Of a DNA stretch of 64,000 nucleotides, positions 8,190-17,136 are shown one piece after another. Below the pieces are notes generated by a model, which saw nothing but the letters and a program-made list of their open reading frames with translations, ran no database searches and had not been told where the DNA came from. The stretch is from Pseudomonas sp. CROZ-RG-20F-R04-15 (lineage in GTDB: Bacteria > Pseudomonadota > Gammaproteobacteria > Pseudomonadales > Pseudomonadaceae). The stretch spans positions 86,203 to 150,202 of the forward strand of contig NZ_JAKNQL010000013.1 of NCBI RefSeq assembly GCF_022662375.1, written 5' to 3'. Position 1 is the first letter of the stretch. The number at the start of each line of letters is the position of its first letter. Both the position numbers and the translations under genes were made by a program.

Positions 8190-9485
8190 TCATGGACTCA
8201 TGATCGCCGCCAGTTTCGGATGGTTTTTCACGTAATACAGCTCTGACTCAGCGTCATCTTCCAGAAAGTGCCATATCTTTTTTGATCGCATGGAATACAT
8301 GACGACAATCAGAAATACCCCGAGATAAAGCCACATCAAACTGGTCGCGCCGGATCTGGACATGATGGCGCCCGTCATCATGAATGAAATCGAACTTCCT
8401 AGCTGACTGATCACTAACGTGGATGCCATCAGTCGCACGCGTACGCCGGAGGGGATCGACAAGACTCTCTTGTCCATTCCAACCATCGTAATGCAAGTAC
8501 TTGCCGCCCCGGCGAAAAACAGGCAAGTACTCAACTGCCATATTTCGTCTGCTTGCGCCGCTGCGCAGAGTGCAGAAGTTAATAAAGCCCAACATCCGAG
8601 ATACTTGTTGCGCTGATGTTGCCTTTTGCTAATCAGCGGGCTTAAAAAGAACAAACCTGCAACGGCTCCACCGGCGAATACCGCATTGAACAAGCCAACG
8701 CTACCTTCAGCTAGACCGTGAGTGTGTATGAGCGTTGGCACCAGCATCGGTACGGTCGCTGTGACGGCAAAACCAAGTAGTAATCCGGAAAAGGTCAAAA
8801 ATTGTTCTGGCGGTAGAACGCATTTGAGTTTAAGCCCTAAAAGCATGTCATTAACAAGATCGGTTGATGATTTTCTGGGTTGCAGGGCAGGGGCTGCGCT
8901 AATCGGTAACGCCATGGCTAAAACCACAATAGCCAGCCCCACTATCGACACAAATAGCAGCGAGACTTCCAGCGAGGAAACCGTAATGACAATACCCGCC
9001 AACAAAGGCCCCGCAACCCGGCCGACAGTAACAACGATGCGCCGGACGCGAAATGCAGCGTCCGCACGATGTTTATCAACGGTTTCCGCAGGATAGATGC
9101 CCAAAAGAGGCTGGATCATTCCAAATGCTGATGCAGCCATCACATCGATCAGTATCAGGGCATCAAGCGAATACCAGTTTGCGGCAAAAAAGTATCGCAA
9201 TACGCTCGCAATCAATAACGCAAAACAGCCGACCTTAAGCGCTGTACTGCGACGCATTGACTCAACACGCGGCGCCAGACACAACATTGAAATGATCGCC
9301 GCGAGTGCCAGGGCTGTTTCGTAGGCTGCCAGCTCCAGGAAGCTTCCTCGCTGCACGATAATCAGAGGTAGCGTCGTATTCCAACAGCCGAGGTAGATCC
9401 AAAGTAACAAGTCCAGGCAAAGATACTTTCGAAATGTACTCAATGGGTGACTTCCTTGCTCCGCACCTTGTGTAGGGGATGTCAT
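8190..9485 (-). CDS. MFS exporter, EntS/MFS_3-like
   Basis: A 431-residue inner-membrane carrier with about twelve hydrophobic segments, resembling the MFS_3 (EntS-like) exporter branch. No siderophore genes are nearby, so the substrate is unknown. The ATG used here has no obvious Shine-Dalgarno; an in-frame TTG eight codons upstream is possible. By eye its base composition is more AT-rich than that of the flanking genes, which may mean later acquisition. It converges on the aldehyde dehydrogenase gene. Confidence 0.8.
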   Translation of the reverse strand: MTSPTQGAEQGSHPLSTFRKYLCLDLLLWIYLGCWNTTLPLIIVQRGSFLELAAYETALALAAIISMLCLAPRVESMRRSTALKVGCFALLIASVLRYFFAANWYSLDALILIDVMAASAFGMIQPLLGIYPAETVDKHRADAAFRVRRIVVTVGRVAGPLLAGIVITVSSLEVSLLFVSIVGLAIVVLAMALPISAAPALQPRKSSTDLVNDMLLGLKLKCVLPPEQFLTFSGLLLGFAVTATVPMLVPTLIHTHGLAEGSVGLFNAVFAGGAVAGLFFLSPLISKRQHQRNKYLGCWALLTSALCAAAQADEIWQLSTCLFFAGAASTCITMVGMDKRVLSIPSGVRVRLMASTLVISQLGSSISFMMTGAIMSRSGATSLMWLYLGVFLIVVMYSMRSKKIWHFLEDDAESELYYVKNHPKLAAIMSP

Positions 9486-9530
9486 TCGCACGCGCCGAAT
9501 TATCCGCAATGCAGCTGCGCAAATATCAGC

Positions 9531-10436
9531 TTACGCCTCGGCTGACATCCGGTGATGTTCCACCAGGAAGTCCACAAACAATCGTACCCGCGCCGGCATC
9601 GTCGCGCCGCCGACGAACACCGCATGAATCGGTTCCTGGTCCCCCGGGTTCCACGCTTCCAGCAGTGAAACCAGTTCGCCGCGCTGAAGATCCTCGCTCA
9701 CGCTGAACGCCCCGATACGGGCAATGCCGGCGCCCATTCGCGCGAATTGCGCCAGCGCTTCACCACTGCTGCATTCGATGTTGCCACTGACCTTCAGGGA
9801 AAACACTTTGCCATCGCGGATAAACGGCCAGTTGGGTTCGGCACGCTTGAAATTGAAGCGCAGGCAGTTGTGCTGGAGCAGGTCTTCTGGTTCCTGCGGG
9901 ATGCCGTGGCGCTGCAGATACTCGGGCGATGCCACCACGACCTGGCCGGTCGTACCGATCCTGCGTGCCGTCAGCGGGCTGTCGGGCAGATGACCGAAGC
10001 GCACTGCGACGTCAGCCTGCCCGCCGAGAATATCGACCACCTCGTCGCCGAGGTTGAGGTCGACGACGATATTCGGGTAACGGGCGCTAAAGGCTGCGAC
10101 CAAGGGAACAATGGCCAGGCGTCCATGGCCAAGGGCGGCACTCACGCGCAATCTCCCCCGGGGCACGCCTTGATCGGCGATGGCTTCTTCGACCTCGTCC
10201 ATGTCGGCGAGGATGCGCCGGGCGCCGCGCAGGAACGCTTCGCCCTCGGCCGTGAAAGTGATCGCTCGGGTGGTGCGCAACAGCAGGCGGGTGCCAAGCC
10301 GTTGCTCGGTGCGCGCGATGATCCGACTGACGGCCGAGGGTGTCAGGCCCAGCGCACGCGCGGCGGCCGACAGGCTACCTTCCTGCGCGACGGTGGTGAA
10401 CACGCTCATTTCACCTGACCTGCCGTTGAAATCCAC
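9531..10436 (-). CDS. LysR-family transcriptional regulator
   Basis: A 301-residue LysR protein. The DNA-binding part has MSVFTTVAQEGSLSAAARAL and PSAVSRIIARTEQRLGTRLL, and the co-inducer domain includes RGRLRVSAALGHGRLAIVPL and MGAGIARIGAF. It starts at GTG preceded by AGGAGG at good spacing. It is divergent from an MFS transporter with about 95 bp between starts and is the likely regulator of that exporter. Confidence 0.9.
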   Translation of the reverse strand: MDFNGRSGEMSVFTTVAQEGSLSAAARALGLTPSAVSRIIARTEQRLGTRLLLRTTRAITFTAEGEAFLRGARRILADMDEVEEAIADQGVPRGRLRVSAALGHGRLAIVPLVAAFSARYPNIVVDLNLGDEVVDILGGQADVAVRFGHLPDSPLTARRIGTTGQVVVASPEYLQRHGIPQEPEDLLQHNCLRFNFKRAEPNWPFIRDGKVFSLKVSGNIECSSGEALAQFARMGAGIARIGAFSVSEDLQRGELVSLLEAWNPGDQEPIHAVFVGGATMPARVRLFVDFLVEHHRMSAEA

Positions 10437-10530
10437 TTGTGCCTCCTACGCAAAGGTGATTGCCAAAAATGCCATCTACCGCCTGAAAAGACAGGATCGT
10501 AGCATTGGCGGCATAGATAAGGAGCTTTCC

Positions 10531-11697
10531 ATGCGTATCAATCCACCACTTGTTGCACTCGCCATCGGTGCCTTCGGCATCGGCGTTACAGAATTCGCCC
10601 CCATGGGCATGTTGCCGGGTATCGCTGCGGATCTGGGCGTTTCCATTCCCGCTGCCGGTTTGCTGGTCAGTGCTTACGCGATGGGCGTATTGCTCGGCGC
10701 ACCGCTGATGACCCTGACCACCGGCAAGATTCCCCGGCGCTATCTGCTGATCGGGCTCATGGCGATTTTCACCCTGGGTAATCTGATGTCAGCCCTGGCC
10801 ACCGACTACTACAGTCTTATGGTCGCAAGGGTAGTGACCTCACTGAACCACGGTGCCTTCTTTGGCGTCGGCTCCGTCGTCGCCGCTACCCTGGTCGCTC
10901 CGGAAAAACGTGCCGGGGCGGTGGCGGCGATGTTCATGGGCCTGACCCTGGCGACCATCGGCGGTGTGCCGCTGGCCGCCTGGTTTGGCGAAATGTTCGG
11001 TTGGCGCACCGCTTTCTGGGGGATTACCGGCCTGGGCGTGGTGACCATGGCCGCTTTGTGGTTCGCCTTGCCGAACGTGCGGGCGCCGAAAAGCGTCGGT
11101 GTCATGGCGGAAATTCGAGTTTTGGGGCGCGGCCCGGTGCTGGCCGCGCTGGCCCTGACCGTCGTCGGCTCAAGTGCGATGTTCACCGTCTTCACCTACA
11201 TCGCGCCGATCCTCAGCAGCGAGACTCATGCGTCCACCGCCTTCATCACCGCCATGCTGATGCTTTACGGTGTCGGTTTGACGCTGGGCAACATGTGGGG
11301 CGGCAAGGCCGCTGACCGCTCGATCGATCGCACCTTGATCGTCTCGCTGAGCGTACTGATTGTCGTCTTGTTGGCGTTCACCGTACTGATGCGCTGGCCG
11401 CTGCCGGCCGCCGTGGCCATCCTGATCTGGGGTATTGCCAGCTTCGCCCTGGTGCCACCGCTGCAGATGCGCGTCATGGAAGCGGCCAAGGACGCGCCCA
11501 ATCTGGCCTCGGCGGTGAACATCGGCGCCTTCAACTTCGGCAATGCGATTGGCGCAGCGCTGGGCGGCGCGGTGATCAGCAGCGGGCTGGGTTATCCGGC
11601 GATCTCCCTGGCCGGCGCGGCGATGGCGGGCCTGGGGCTGCTGATGGTGTTGGGATTTGCGTGGCGTTCCAGAACGATTGAAGCCGCTGTGGTGTGA
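10531..11697 (+). CDS. MFS drug/sugar efflux transporter (DHA1 type, YdhP/AraJ-like)
   Basis: A 388-residue, twelve-segment inner-membrane carrier. The start of the protein (ALAIGAFGIGVTEFAPMGML) matches the well-conserved first segment of the AraJ/YdhP group, which exports arabinose-like sugars or drugs. The ATG follows AAGGAG. The frame is open far upstream but overlaps the LysR gene antisense, so the longer version is rejected. Control by the divergent LysR regulator is inferred. Confidence 0.87.
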   Translation: MRINPPLVALAIGAFGIGVTEFAPMGMLPGIAADLGVSIPAAGLLVSAYAMGVLLGAPLMTLTTGKIPRRYLLIGLMAIFTLGNLMSALATDYYSLMVARVVTSLNHGAFFGVGSVVAATLVAPEKRAGAVAAMFMGLTLATIGGVPLAAWFGEMFGWRTAFWGITGLGVVTMAALWFALPNVRAPKSVGVMAEIRVLGRGPVLAALALTVVGSSAMFTVFTYIAPILSSETHASTAFITAMLMLYGVGLTLGNMWGGKAADRSIDRTLIVSLSVLIVVLLAFTVLMRWPLPAAVAILIWGIASFALVPPLQMRVMEAAKDAPNLASAVNIGAFNFGNAIGAALGGAVISSGLGYPAISLAGAAMAGLGLLMVLGFAWRSRTIEAAVV

Positions 11698-11900
11698 CGA
11701 AGGTGGGGGGGGTGATTCGTTACCCTTGATGAGTGGCGGCAGATGGTAGATTCCTGCCGTTGCTGACCGTGAGATACAACCGAAAGCACCTACCGCCCAA
11801 TCTCCAGTGCATCCTGCACATTTTGCTTGGGTGGTAGGAGGTGACGAAGCGGTGTCAGTGATCGCCTGCCTGACGCCGCAACAAGTCATCGACGGCGCGG

Positions 11901-12230
11901 ATGGCGAGGGGATATCCGTCGGCGCCCATGCCGCAAATTACCGCATTGGCCACCCCAGAGTCGCCGCAAGAGCTGGAACTGTGCACGCTGTACACCAGCG
12001 CCGAACCTTGCTGCATGTGCGCCGGCGCGGTGTATTGGACCGGGATCGGGCGGGTGGTTTATGCCTTGTCGGAGCATGCTTTGCTGGGATTGACCGGTGA
12101 CCATCCGGAGAACCCGACGTTCTCGCTGCCATGCCGCGAGGTGTTTGCCAAGGGGCAGCGCAAGGTCAGTGTGTTGGGGCCGATGCTGGAGGGGGAGGCG
12201 GCTGAGCCGCACAAAGGCTTCTGGTCTTAA
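11901..12230 (+). pseudogene. Remnant of a nucleoside (cytidine/guanine-like) deaminase
   Basis: The last ~90 residues read as the C-terminal half of a zinc-dependent deaminase: LCTLYTSAEPCCMCAGAVYW has the PCxxC zinc cysteines and is followed by GIGRVVYALSEHALLG. The N-terminal half with the HAE catalytic motif is missing from this frame. A neighbouring frame shows HAA at about 11927 instead, just where HAE would be expected, so a frameshift plus substitution probably broke the gene. An intact member is about 150-180 residues. A short functional protein is unlikely because the proton-shuttling Glu and the His ligand are lost. Confidence 0.65.
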
Positions 12231-12291
12231 AGCGTCGTTCGTGTTGACGCCTGCATTTCGAGGGATGCTGGCATTTATTTTTCACCCGAAA

Positions 12292-12325
12292 AAAAGGTGC
12301 TCATCTGAGGCACCTTTTCAGTTTT
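12292..12325 (+). terminator. Probable intrinsic terminator upstream of the pst operon
   Basis: Stem AAAAGGTGC / GCACCTTTT with a nine-base loop, then CAGTTTTAT. A-rich and T-rich flanks on both sides would let it work in either direction. It separates the deaminase remnant from the phosphate operon. Confidence 0.75.
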
Positions 12326-12465
12326 ATCTAAAGATGAGCGGCACTAAACCAAGTCATCAGGCTGCACCCTGAAGACTCCTTAAATTCTTAGTAAAATGCA
12401 TACCTGCAATCAATCAGGCCGCGTGAGTAAGGGTAGCAATGGGTCAAAACGATTGAGGCGGGGTC

Positions 12466-12483
12466 CTGCCATCCAACATTCAT
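12466..12483 (+). promoter_or_regulatory. Probable Pho box (PhoB site) before pstS
   Basis: Two 7-base direct repeats, CTGCCAT and CATTCAT, are separated by four bases, about 55 bp before the pstS start. The PhoB consensus is CTGTCAT-N4-CTGTCAT; the half-sites match in 6/7 and 5/7 positions. The position fits activation of pstS under phosphate starvation. Confidence 0.6.
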
Positions 12484-12538
12484 AAAAACTTAACGAGATT
12501 GCTGCAGAGTTAAGGAGCCCCTATAAGGAGTTTCCTTG

Positions 12539-13570
12539 ATGAAACGATTGATCAAGTCTGCTGCGTTCGTTGTGACTGCATCTCTGTTGGCTACCTCAAT
12601 GTCCTTCGCGGCGGAAAACGTCCGGCTGACAGGCTCCGGAGCCAGTTTTCCGGCACCGATCTATCTCACCTGGTTCAAGGATTTCAGCAAGAAATCGGCT
12701 GGTGTCACTGTGGATTACCAATCCAAGGGCAGCGGCGCGGGTGTACAGGACTTTTTGAATAAGACCGTTGATTTCGCCGCCAGTGACTCGGCTATGAAAG
12801 ACGAAGACATTGCCAAGGTAAGCGAGGGTGTGCAGTTGCTGCCGATGACGGCGGGTGAAATCGTGCTGGCTTATAACCTGCCGGGCAATCCTAAAGGGCT
12901 CAAATTGCCGCGCGACGTCTACTCCAACATCTTCCTGGGCAAGATCACGCGCTGGAACGACCCGCAGATCGCCGCAGCCAACCCCGATTTGAAACTGGCC
13001 GATACGCCGATCACGGTTGTTGTGCGAGCAGACTCCAGCGGTACCACTGCGGTGTTCACCAAGCACCTGGCGGCCATCAATCCGGAGTTCAAGCAGGCGC
13101 TGGGTGAGGGCAACACCGTCAACTGGCCGGCCAGCGACAAATTCATCAAATCGCCGAAGAATGACGGTGTGACAGCCACCGTACGCCAGACCCCGGGTGC
13201 CATCGGTTACATCGAATACGGCTTTGCCAAACTTGCCAAGGTTGACTTCGCGCAGTTGCAGAACAAGGCCGGTCAGTACGTGGTACCGAACGCGGAAAGC
13301 GGCGCCGAGGCACTCGCTGCGGTAAAAATGCCCGAGAGCCTGGTGGCCTGGCTGCCAGATCCGGACGGCGCCAAGTCTTATCCGATCACTTCCTACACCT
13401 GGATGATCTTTCGCAAGGACAACGGTAACCCGGCCAAGGCCAAAGCCATGCGCGAGATGGTCGAGTACAGCTTGACCGAAGGGCAGAAAATCGCCGACTC
13501 GATGGGTTATATACCTTTGCCACAGTCGGTCGTCGATCAGGTTCGCAAGGCGTCTGCCAACATCCAGTAA
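12539..13570 (+). CDS. pstS: Phosphate ABC transporter substrate-binding protein PstS
   Basis: A 343-residue periplasmic protein with a Sec signal peptide (basic MKRLIK, hydrophobic core, SFA|AEN). The mature N terminus has LTGSGASFPAPIY and later RADSSGTTAVF, both phosphate-binding segments of PstS. AAGGAG lies upstream; a TTG directly before the ATG is ignored. It is the first gene of a pstSCAB operon behind a Pho box. PstC and PstA here are short, E. coli-like versions, unlike the long PstC/PstA of the main Pseudomonas pst locus, so this is probably a second phosphate system. Confidence 0.93.
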   Translation: MKRLIKSAAFVVTASLLATSMSFAAENVRLTGSGASFPAPIYLTWFKDFSKKSAGVTVDYQSKGSGAGVQDFLNKTVDFAASDSAMKDEDIAKVSEGVQLLPMTAGEIVLAYNLPGNPKGLKLPRDVYSNIFLGKITRWNDPQIAAANPDLKLADTPITVVVRADSSGTTAVFTKHLAAINPEFKQALGEGNTVNWPASDKFIKSPKNDGVTATVRQTPGAIGYIEYGFAKLAKVDFAQLQNKAGQYVVPNAESGAEALAAVKMPESLVAWLPDPDGAKSYPITSYTWMIFRKDNGNPAKAKAMREMVEYSLTEGQKIADSMGYIPLPQSVVDQVRKASANIQ

Positions 13571-13641
13571 GCGCTCGCGAGGCCTCTCTCGGCGCCTGCT
13601 TTCAGCGCCGGCAGAGTTTCCCTTCATTCCGGAATTAGCCA

Positions 13642-14607
13642 ATGAACACACCTTTTGTCGTACCGGTTAATCCGGCTTCTGCGTGCCAACCACCGTCCGC
13701 AAAGGACTTTCTGGTCGACCGCGTCTTCCGTGCGCTAGCGCAAATAGGCGTGGTGCTGATTCTGGCACTGGTCTTTGCGCTGATATTCGAAGTAGGGCGC
13801 AAGGCCATTCCCGGCATTGAGAAGCACGGCCTGGATGTGCTTTTGGGGTCGGTCTGGGATGTCAATCAGGGCAAATACGGCATTCTGCCTGCCATTTGGG
13901 GGACGCTCTACAGTGCTTTCATTGCGCTGCTGATCGCCGGTTTTTTCGGTGTCAGCATGGCGATTTTTCTGACCCAGGATTTCCTGCCCGCCAAGCTGGC
14001 TGCCGTCTTCCGTACCATCGTCGAGTTACTGGCAGCCATCCCCAGCGTCGTTTACGGTCTCTGGGGGATTTACGTGGTGATTCCGGCAATTCGGCCGCTG
14101 GCGGAGTGGCTGAACAGCGAACTCAGCTGGATACCTTTTTTTGGCACATCGTTGAGCGGGCCTGGGCTGCTGCCGGCGGCACTGGTACTGGCAATCATGA
14201 TTCTGCCGACCATTGCTGCGGTGTCGCAGGACGCGCTCACCGGCGTACCGATGAAAACCAAGCAGGCTGCCTACGGCATGGGAACCACCCATTGGGAGGC
14301 CATTCTCAAAGTGATGGTGCCCTCTGCCGCCACCGGCATCTTTGGTTCCCTCGTCTTGGGGCTGGGCCGCGCGTTAGGTGAAACCATGGCGCTGGCCATG
14401 CTGGTAGGCAACGCCAACAACATCTCCCTTTCTCTCTTTGCCCCGGCCAATACGCTGGCGGCCTTGCTGGCGTTGAATTTCCCCGAGGCAGGGCCGAATG
14501 AGATTGAAGTATTGATGTACGCGGCACTGGTCCTGATGTTCATCACGCTACTGGTGAACATCATCGGTTCCATGATCATGGTCTATGCCCAACGTGGTAC
14601 TAAATAA
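13642..14607 (+). CDS. pstC: Phosphate ABC transporter permease PstC
   Basis: A 321-residue inner-membrane permease with about six hydrophobic segments. The coupling (EAA) loop reads KQAAYGMGTTHWEAILKVMVP, with GRALGETMA after it, as in PstC proteins. Its stop codon overlaps the pstA start (TAATG), so the two permease halves are probably translated together. With PstA it forms the channel for inorganic phosphate powered by PstB. Confidence 0.93.
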   Translation: MNTPFVVPVNPASACQPPSAKDFLVDRVFRALAQIGVVLILALVFALIFEVGRKAIPGIEKHGLDVLLGSVWDVNQGKYGILPAIWGTLYSAFIALLIAGFFGVSMAIFLTQDFLPAKLAAVFRTIVELLAAIPSVVYGLWGIYVVIPAIRPLAEWLNSELSWIPFFGTSLSGPGLLPAALVLAIMILPTIAAVSQDALTGVPMKTKQAAYGMGTTHWEAILKVMVPSAATGIFGSLVLGLGRALGETMALAMLVGNANNISLSLFAPANTLAALLALNFPEAGPNEIEVLMYAALVLMFITLLVNIIGSMIMVYAQRGTK

Positions 14608-15500
14608 TGACTGACATCACGTCCTCTGACGCTGCATTTCCTAGCCTGCAGCGCAAGTTTGAAGGTCGCGCGCTGCGCAGCCTGGTGTTGACCATGCTGG
14701 TCTGGGGCGGTGCTCTATTGGCCAGCGTGCCATTGATCTCCGTGCTCTACATGCTGATCACTCGCGGCGGGGCACGTCTGAATCTGGAGGTCTTCACCGA
14801 ACTTCCGCCCACCGGTTTCGAGACGGGCGGTGGTTTTGGCAACGCGATGGCAGGCACCTTCGTCATGGTCGGTATCGCAGCGGCGATCGCGGTGCCGGTC
14901 GGCATCATGGCGGCCATCTTTCTGGCTGAACTGGGCCCTGACAGCAAGCTGGCAAACGCCGCGCGCTTTGCCGCCAAGATGCTCACGGGGCTGCCCTCCA
15001 TTCTGGCCGGGGTATTCGCCTACGCGCTGGTCGTGATGACCACTGGTACTTACTCGGCGCCGGCCGGTGGCGTGGCACTGGCCGTGCTGATGTTGCCGAT
15101 CGTTGTGCTGACGGCTGAAGAGTCGATGCGGATGGTGCCCAAGATCATGAAAGATGCCGCCTACGGCATGGGCTGCACCCGCTCACAGGTCATCTGGAAA
15201 ATCGTCTTGCCTACCGGCATGCCGGCGATCCTCACCGGAGTCATGCTGGCCGTGGCCCGCGCTGCGGGCGAAACCGCACCATTGTTGTTCACGGCGCTGT
15301 TCAGCAACTACTGGATTTACCACGATGGCAGCCTGGCGGTGATGAATCCGACGGCCTCGCTCGCCGTGCTGATTTACAACTTTTCCGGCATGCCCTTCGA
15401 CAACCAACTCGAACTGGCATGGGCGGCCTCGCTGGTGCTGGTGATGATCGTACTGGTCGTCAATATTGTCAGCCGTATTTTCGGCAAGCCCAAGTACTGA
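14607..15500 (+). CDS. pstA: Phosphate ABC transporter permease PstA
   Basis: A 297-residue permease with six hydrophobic segments. The EAA loop reads DAAYGMGCTRSQVIWKIVLP and is followed by ARAAGETAPLLFTALFSN, the PstA signature. It starts one base inside the pstC stop codon. It pairs with PstC as the membrane part of the phosphate importer. Confidence 0.93.
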   Translation: MTDITSSDAAFPSLQRKFEGRALRSLVLTMLVWGGALLASVPLISVLYMLITRGGARLNLEVFTELPPTGFETGGGFGNAMAGTFVMVGIAAAIAVPVGIMAAIFLAELGPDSKLANAARFAAKMLTGLPSILAGVFAYALVVMTTGTYSAPAGGVALAVLMLPIVVLTAEESMRMVPKIMKDAAYGMGCTRSQVIWKIVLPTGMPAILTGVMLAVARAAGETAPLLFTALFSNYWIYHDGSLAVMNPTASLAVLIYNFSGMPFDNQLELAWAASLVLVMIVLVVNIVSRIFGKPKY

Positions 15501-15518
15501 GAACGGAGCATCTGAACC

Positions 15519-16337
15519 TTGAACGCATCAAATCTGCAAGTCGCGGCTCCGTTTGTCACTCAGGCGCCAGTGGTCATGGACTGCAAGCTGGACAAGATTT
15601 TCTACGGTAACTTCCTGGCAGTGCGTGACAGCCATGTTCCGATCGAAAAAAACAAGATCACCGGTTTCATCGGTCCATCGGGTTGCGGCAAGAGCACCGT
15701 ACTGCGCAGCCTCAACCGGATGAACGATCTGGTGAAGGGATTTCGCTTCGAAGGGCACGTGCATTTCCTCGGGCAAGACGTTTATGGAAAGGGCGTTGAT
15801 CCAGTGGTCGTGCGTCGTTATATCGGCATGGTGTTTCAGCAGCCGAACCCGTTCTCGATGAGCATCTTCGATAACGTCGCGTTTGGCCTGCGCCTCAATC
15901 GCTACAAGGGCGATCTGGGTGACCGCGTGAAGCACGCTTTGCAGGGCGCAGCGCTGTGGGACGAAGTCAAGGACAAGCTCAAGGTCAGCGGCCTGTCCCT
16001 GTCCGGTGGCCAGCAGCAACGGCTTTGCATCGCCCGTGCCATTGCGACCGAACCGGAAGTGCTGTTGCTGGATGAGCCGTGCTCGGCACTTGACCCGATC
16101 GCGACCCGGCGGGTTGAGGAGTTGATGATCGAGTTGAAGAAGGACTACACCATCGCCCTGGTGACTCACAATATGCAGCAGGCTATCCGCGTCGCTGACA
16201 CCACCGCTTTTTTCTCGGTTGATATTTCCCAGGGGACGCGCACCGGCTATCTGGTCGAGATGGGGCCGACAACCCAGATATTCGATAAACCGCGTGAACA
16301 AATGACCGAAGACTACATCAGCGGCAAGTTCAGCTAA
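15519..16337 (+). CDS. pstB: Phosphate ABC transporter ATP-binding protein PstB
   Basis: A 272-residue ATPase with Walker A GPSGCGKST, Q-loop FQQPNPF, signature LSGGQQQR, Walker B VLLLDEP and the H-loop THNM. The length and the motif SALDPIATRR are typical of PstB. The start used is a TTG with GGAG about ten bases upstream; the only ATG nearby is 19 codons in and would trim the N terminus. No phoU follows, unlike the canonical pstSCAB-phoU operon. Confidence 0.92.
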   Translation: MNASNLQVAAPFVTQAPVVMDCKLDKIFYGNFLAVRDSHVPIEKNKITGFIGPSGCGKSTVLRSLNRMNDLVKGFRFEGHVHFLGQDVYGKGVDPVVVRRYIGMVFQQPNPFSMSIFDNVAFGLRLNRYKGDLGDRVKHALQGAALWDEVKDKLKVSGLSLSGGQQQRLCIARAIATEPEVLLLDEPCSALDPIATRRVEELMIELKKDYTIALVTHNMQQAIRVADTTAFFSVDISQGTRTGYLVEMGPTTQIFDKPREQMTEDYISGKFS

Positions 16338-16437
16338 GCAGCAATCATCCAGTCAAGACGGCAAGCGGCCATGGACAAGGGTGCTGTACTGGCATCCGGC
16401 CGTTTGACCCTTTTATCTACCGTTCTCAGGATTGCCA

Positions 16438-17136
16438 ATGTCTGCAACGCGTCGTCTTGATTTGCCCGCGATTGAACGGGTATTGCGAGAGGTTCAGGGC
16501 CGTTTCTCCGAACTCAGCAGGCACTTTACCGAGCCTCGCGATCCCTTCACTGACGAAGTGCTGCACAATGTGCTTGAAGGCTATGCGCTGATTGACGACT
16601 ATGTGGCTCGCGGTGTCGACCTGTTCGACCTTCAGCAACTGAACCTGATGCTGGAGATCAACGCTACCGTCCTCTGTGGCCGGGACCCGGTTCGCCGACT
16701 GGAGTACGCTCAACACCTGGCAGCTACCGAAGAGCACTTCTTCAACAACGTTGAGGGGGGGATAAAGGACCTCTTCAACTGGTATTGCGCGTATCGCAGT
16801 GAGTCAGTCTGGAAGCGAGCAGCTGGTGTTTATGTGCGAATCCTCAGCAAGCCGCAGTTGTTTATCGAGGGTAATAACCGCAGTGGCTCACTCATCGTCA
16901 GCTATTTGCTCATGCGCGCGGGATTACCTCCATTCGTGCTGACGCTGGAAAATGCCGGGGGGTACTTCAATCCGTCCTCGGTTATCCGCAACTCTGCCAA
17001 GCATGGGGTAAAGGCGTTGTATGAATTGCCCAAAATCAAGAAAAAGTATGCGGCCTTCCTCGAAGGTCAGGCGCCTGTGTCGATGAATTTTTTACTCAAA
17101 GACAAGACCTCGCCCGTCTTGCAAGGGGGAGATTGA
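16438..17136 (+). CDS. Fic-fold protein lacking the catalytic histidine
   Basis: A 232-residue protein. Residues about 130-165 (VRILSKPQLFIEGNNRSGSL, then LLMRAGLPP) follow the Fic core HPFxDGNGRxxR and the leucine/arginine-rich helix after it. The motif His is Gln140, and the second Gly of GNGR is Asn147. Fic enzymes transfer AMP or other phosphate-containing groups and need that His, so this copy is probably not a normal AMP transferase; it may bind nucleotide or catalyse something else. The ATG with AGG upstream was preferred to a TTG two codons earlier. It follows pstB by about 100 bp with no terminator seen, and its stop overlaps the next start (TGATG), so it likely shares phosphate-starvation control. 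Confidence 0.7.
   Translation: MSATRRLDLPAIERVLREVQGRFSELSRHFTEPRDPFTDEVLHNVLEGYALIDDYVARGVDLFDLQQLNLMLEINATVLCGRDPVRRLEYAQHLAATEEHFFNNVEGGIKDLFNWYCAYRSESVWKRAAGVYVRILSKPQLFIEGNNRSGSLIVSYLLMRAGLPPFVLTLENAGGYFNPSSVIRNSAKHGVKALYELPKIKKKYAAFLEGQAPVSMNFLLKDKTSPVLQGGD

Noticed and set aside
12596..13651. 351-codon minus-strand frame opposite pstS
   Set aside because: It runs antisense to a clear PstS and its composition (Arg/Gly/Val/His-rich) is that of a shadow frame.
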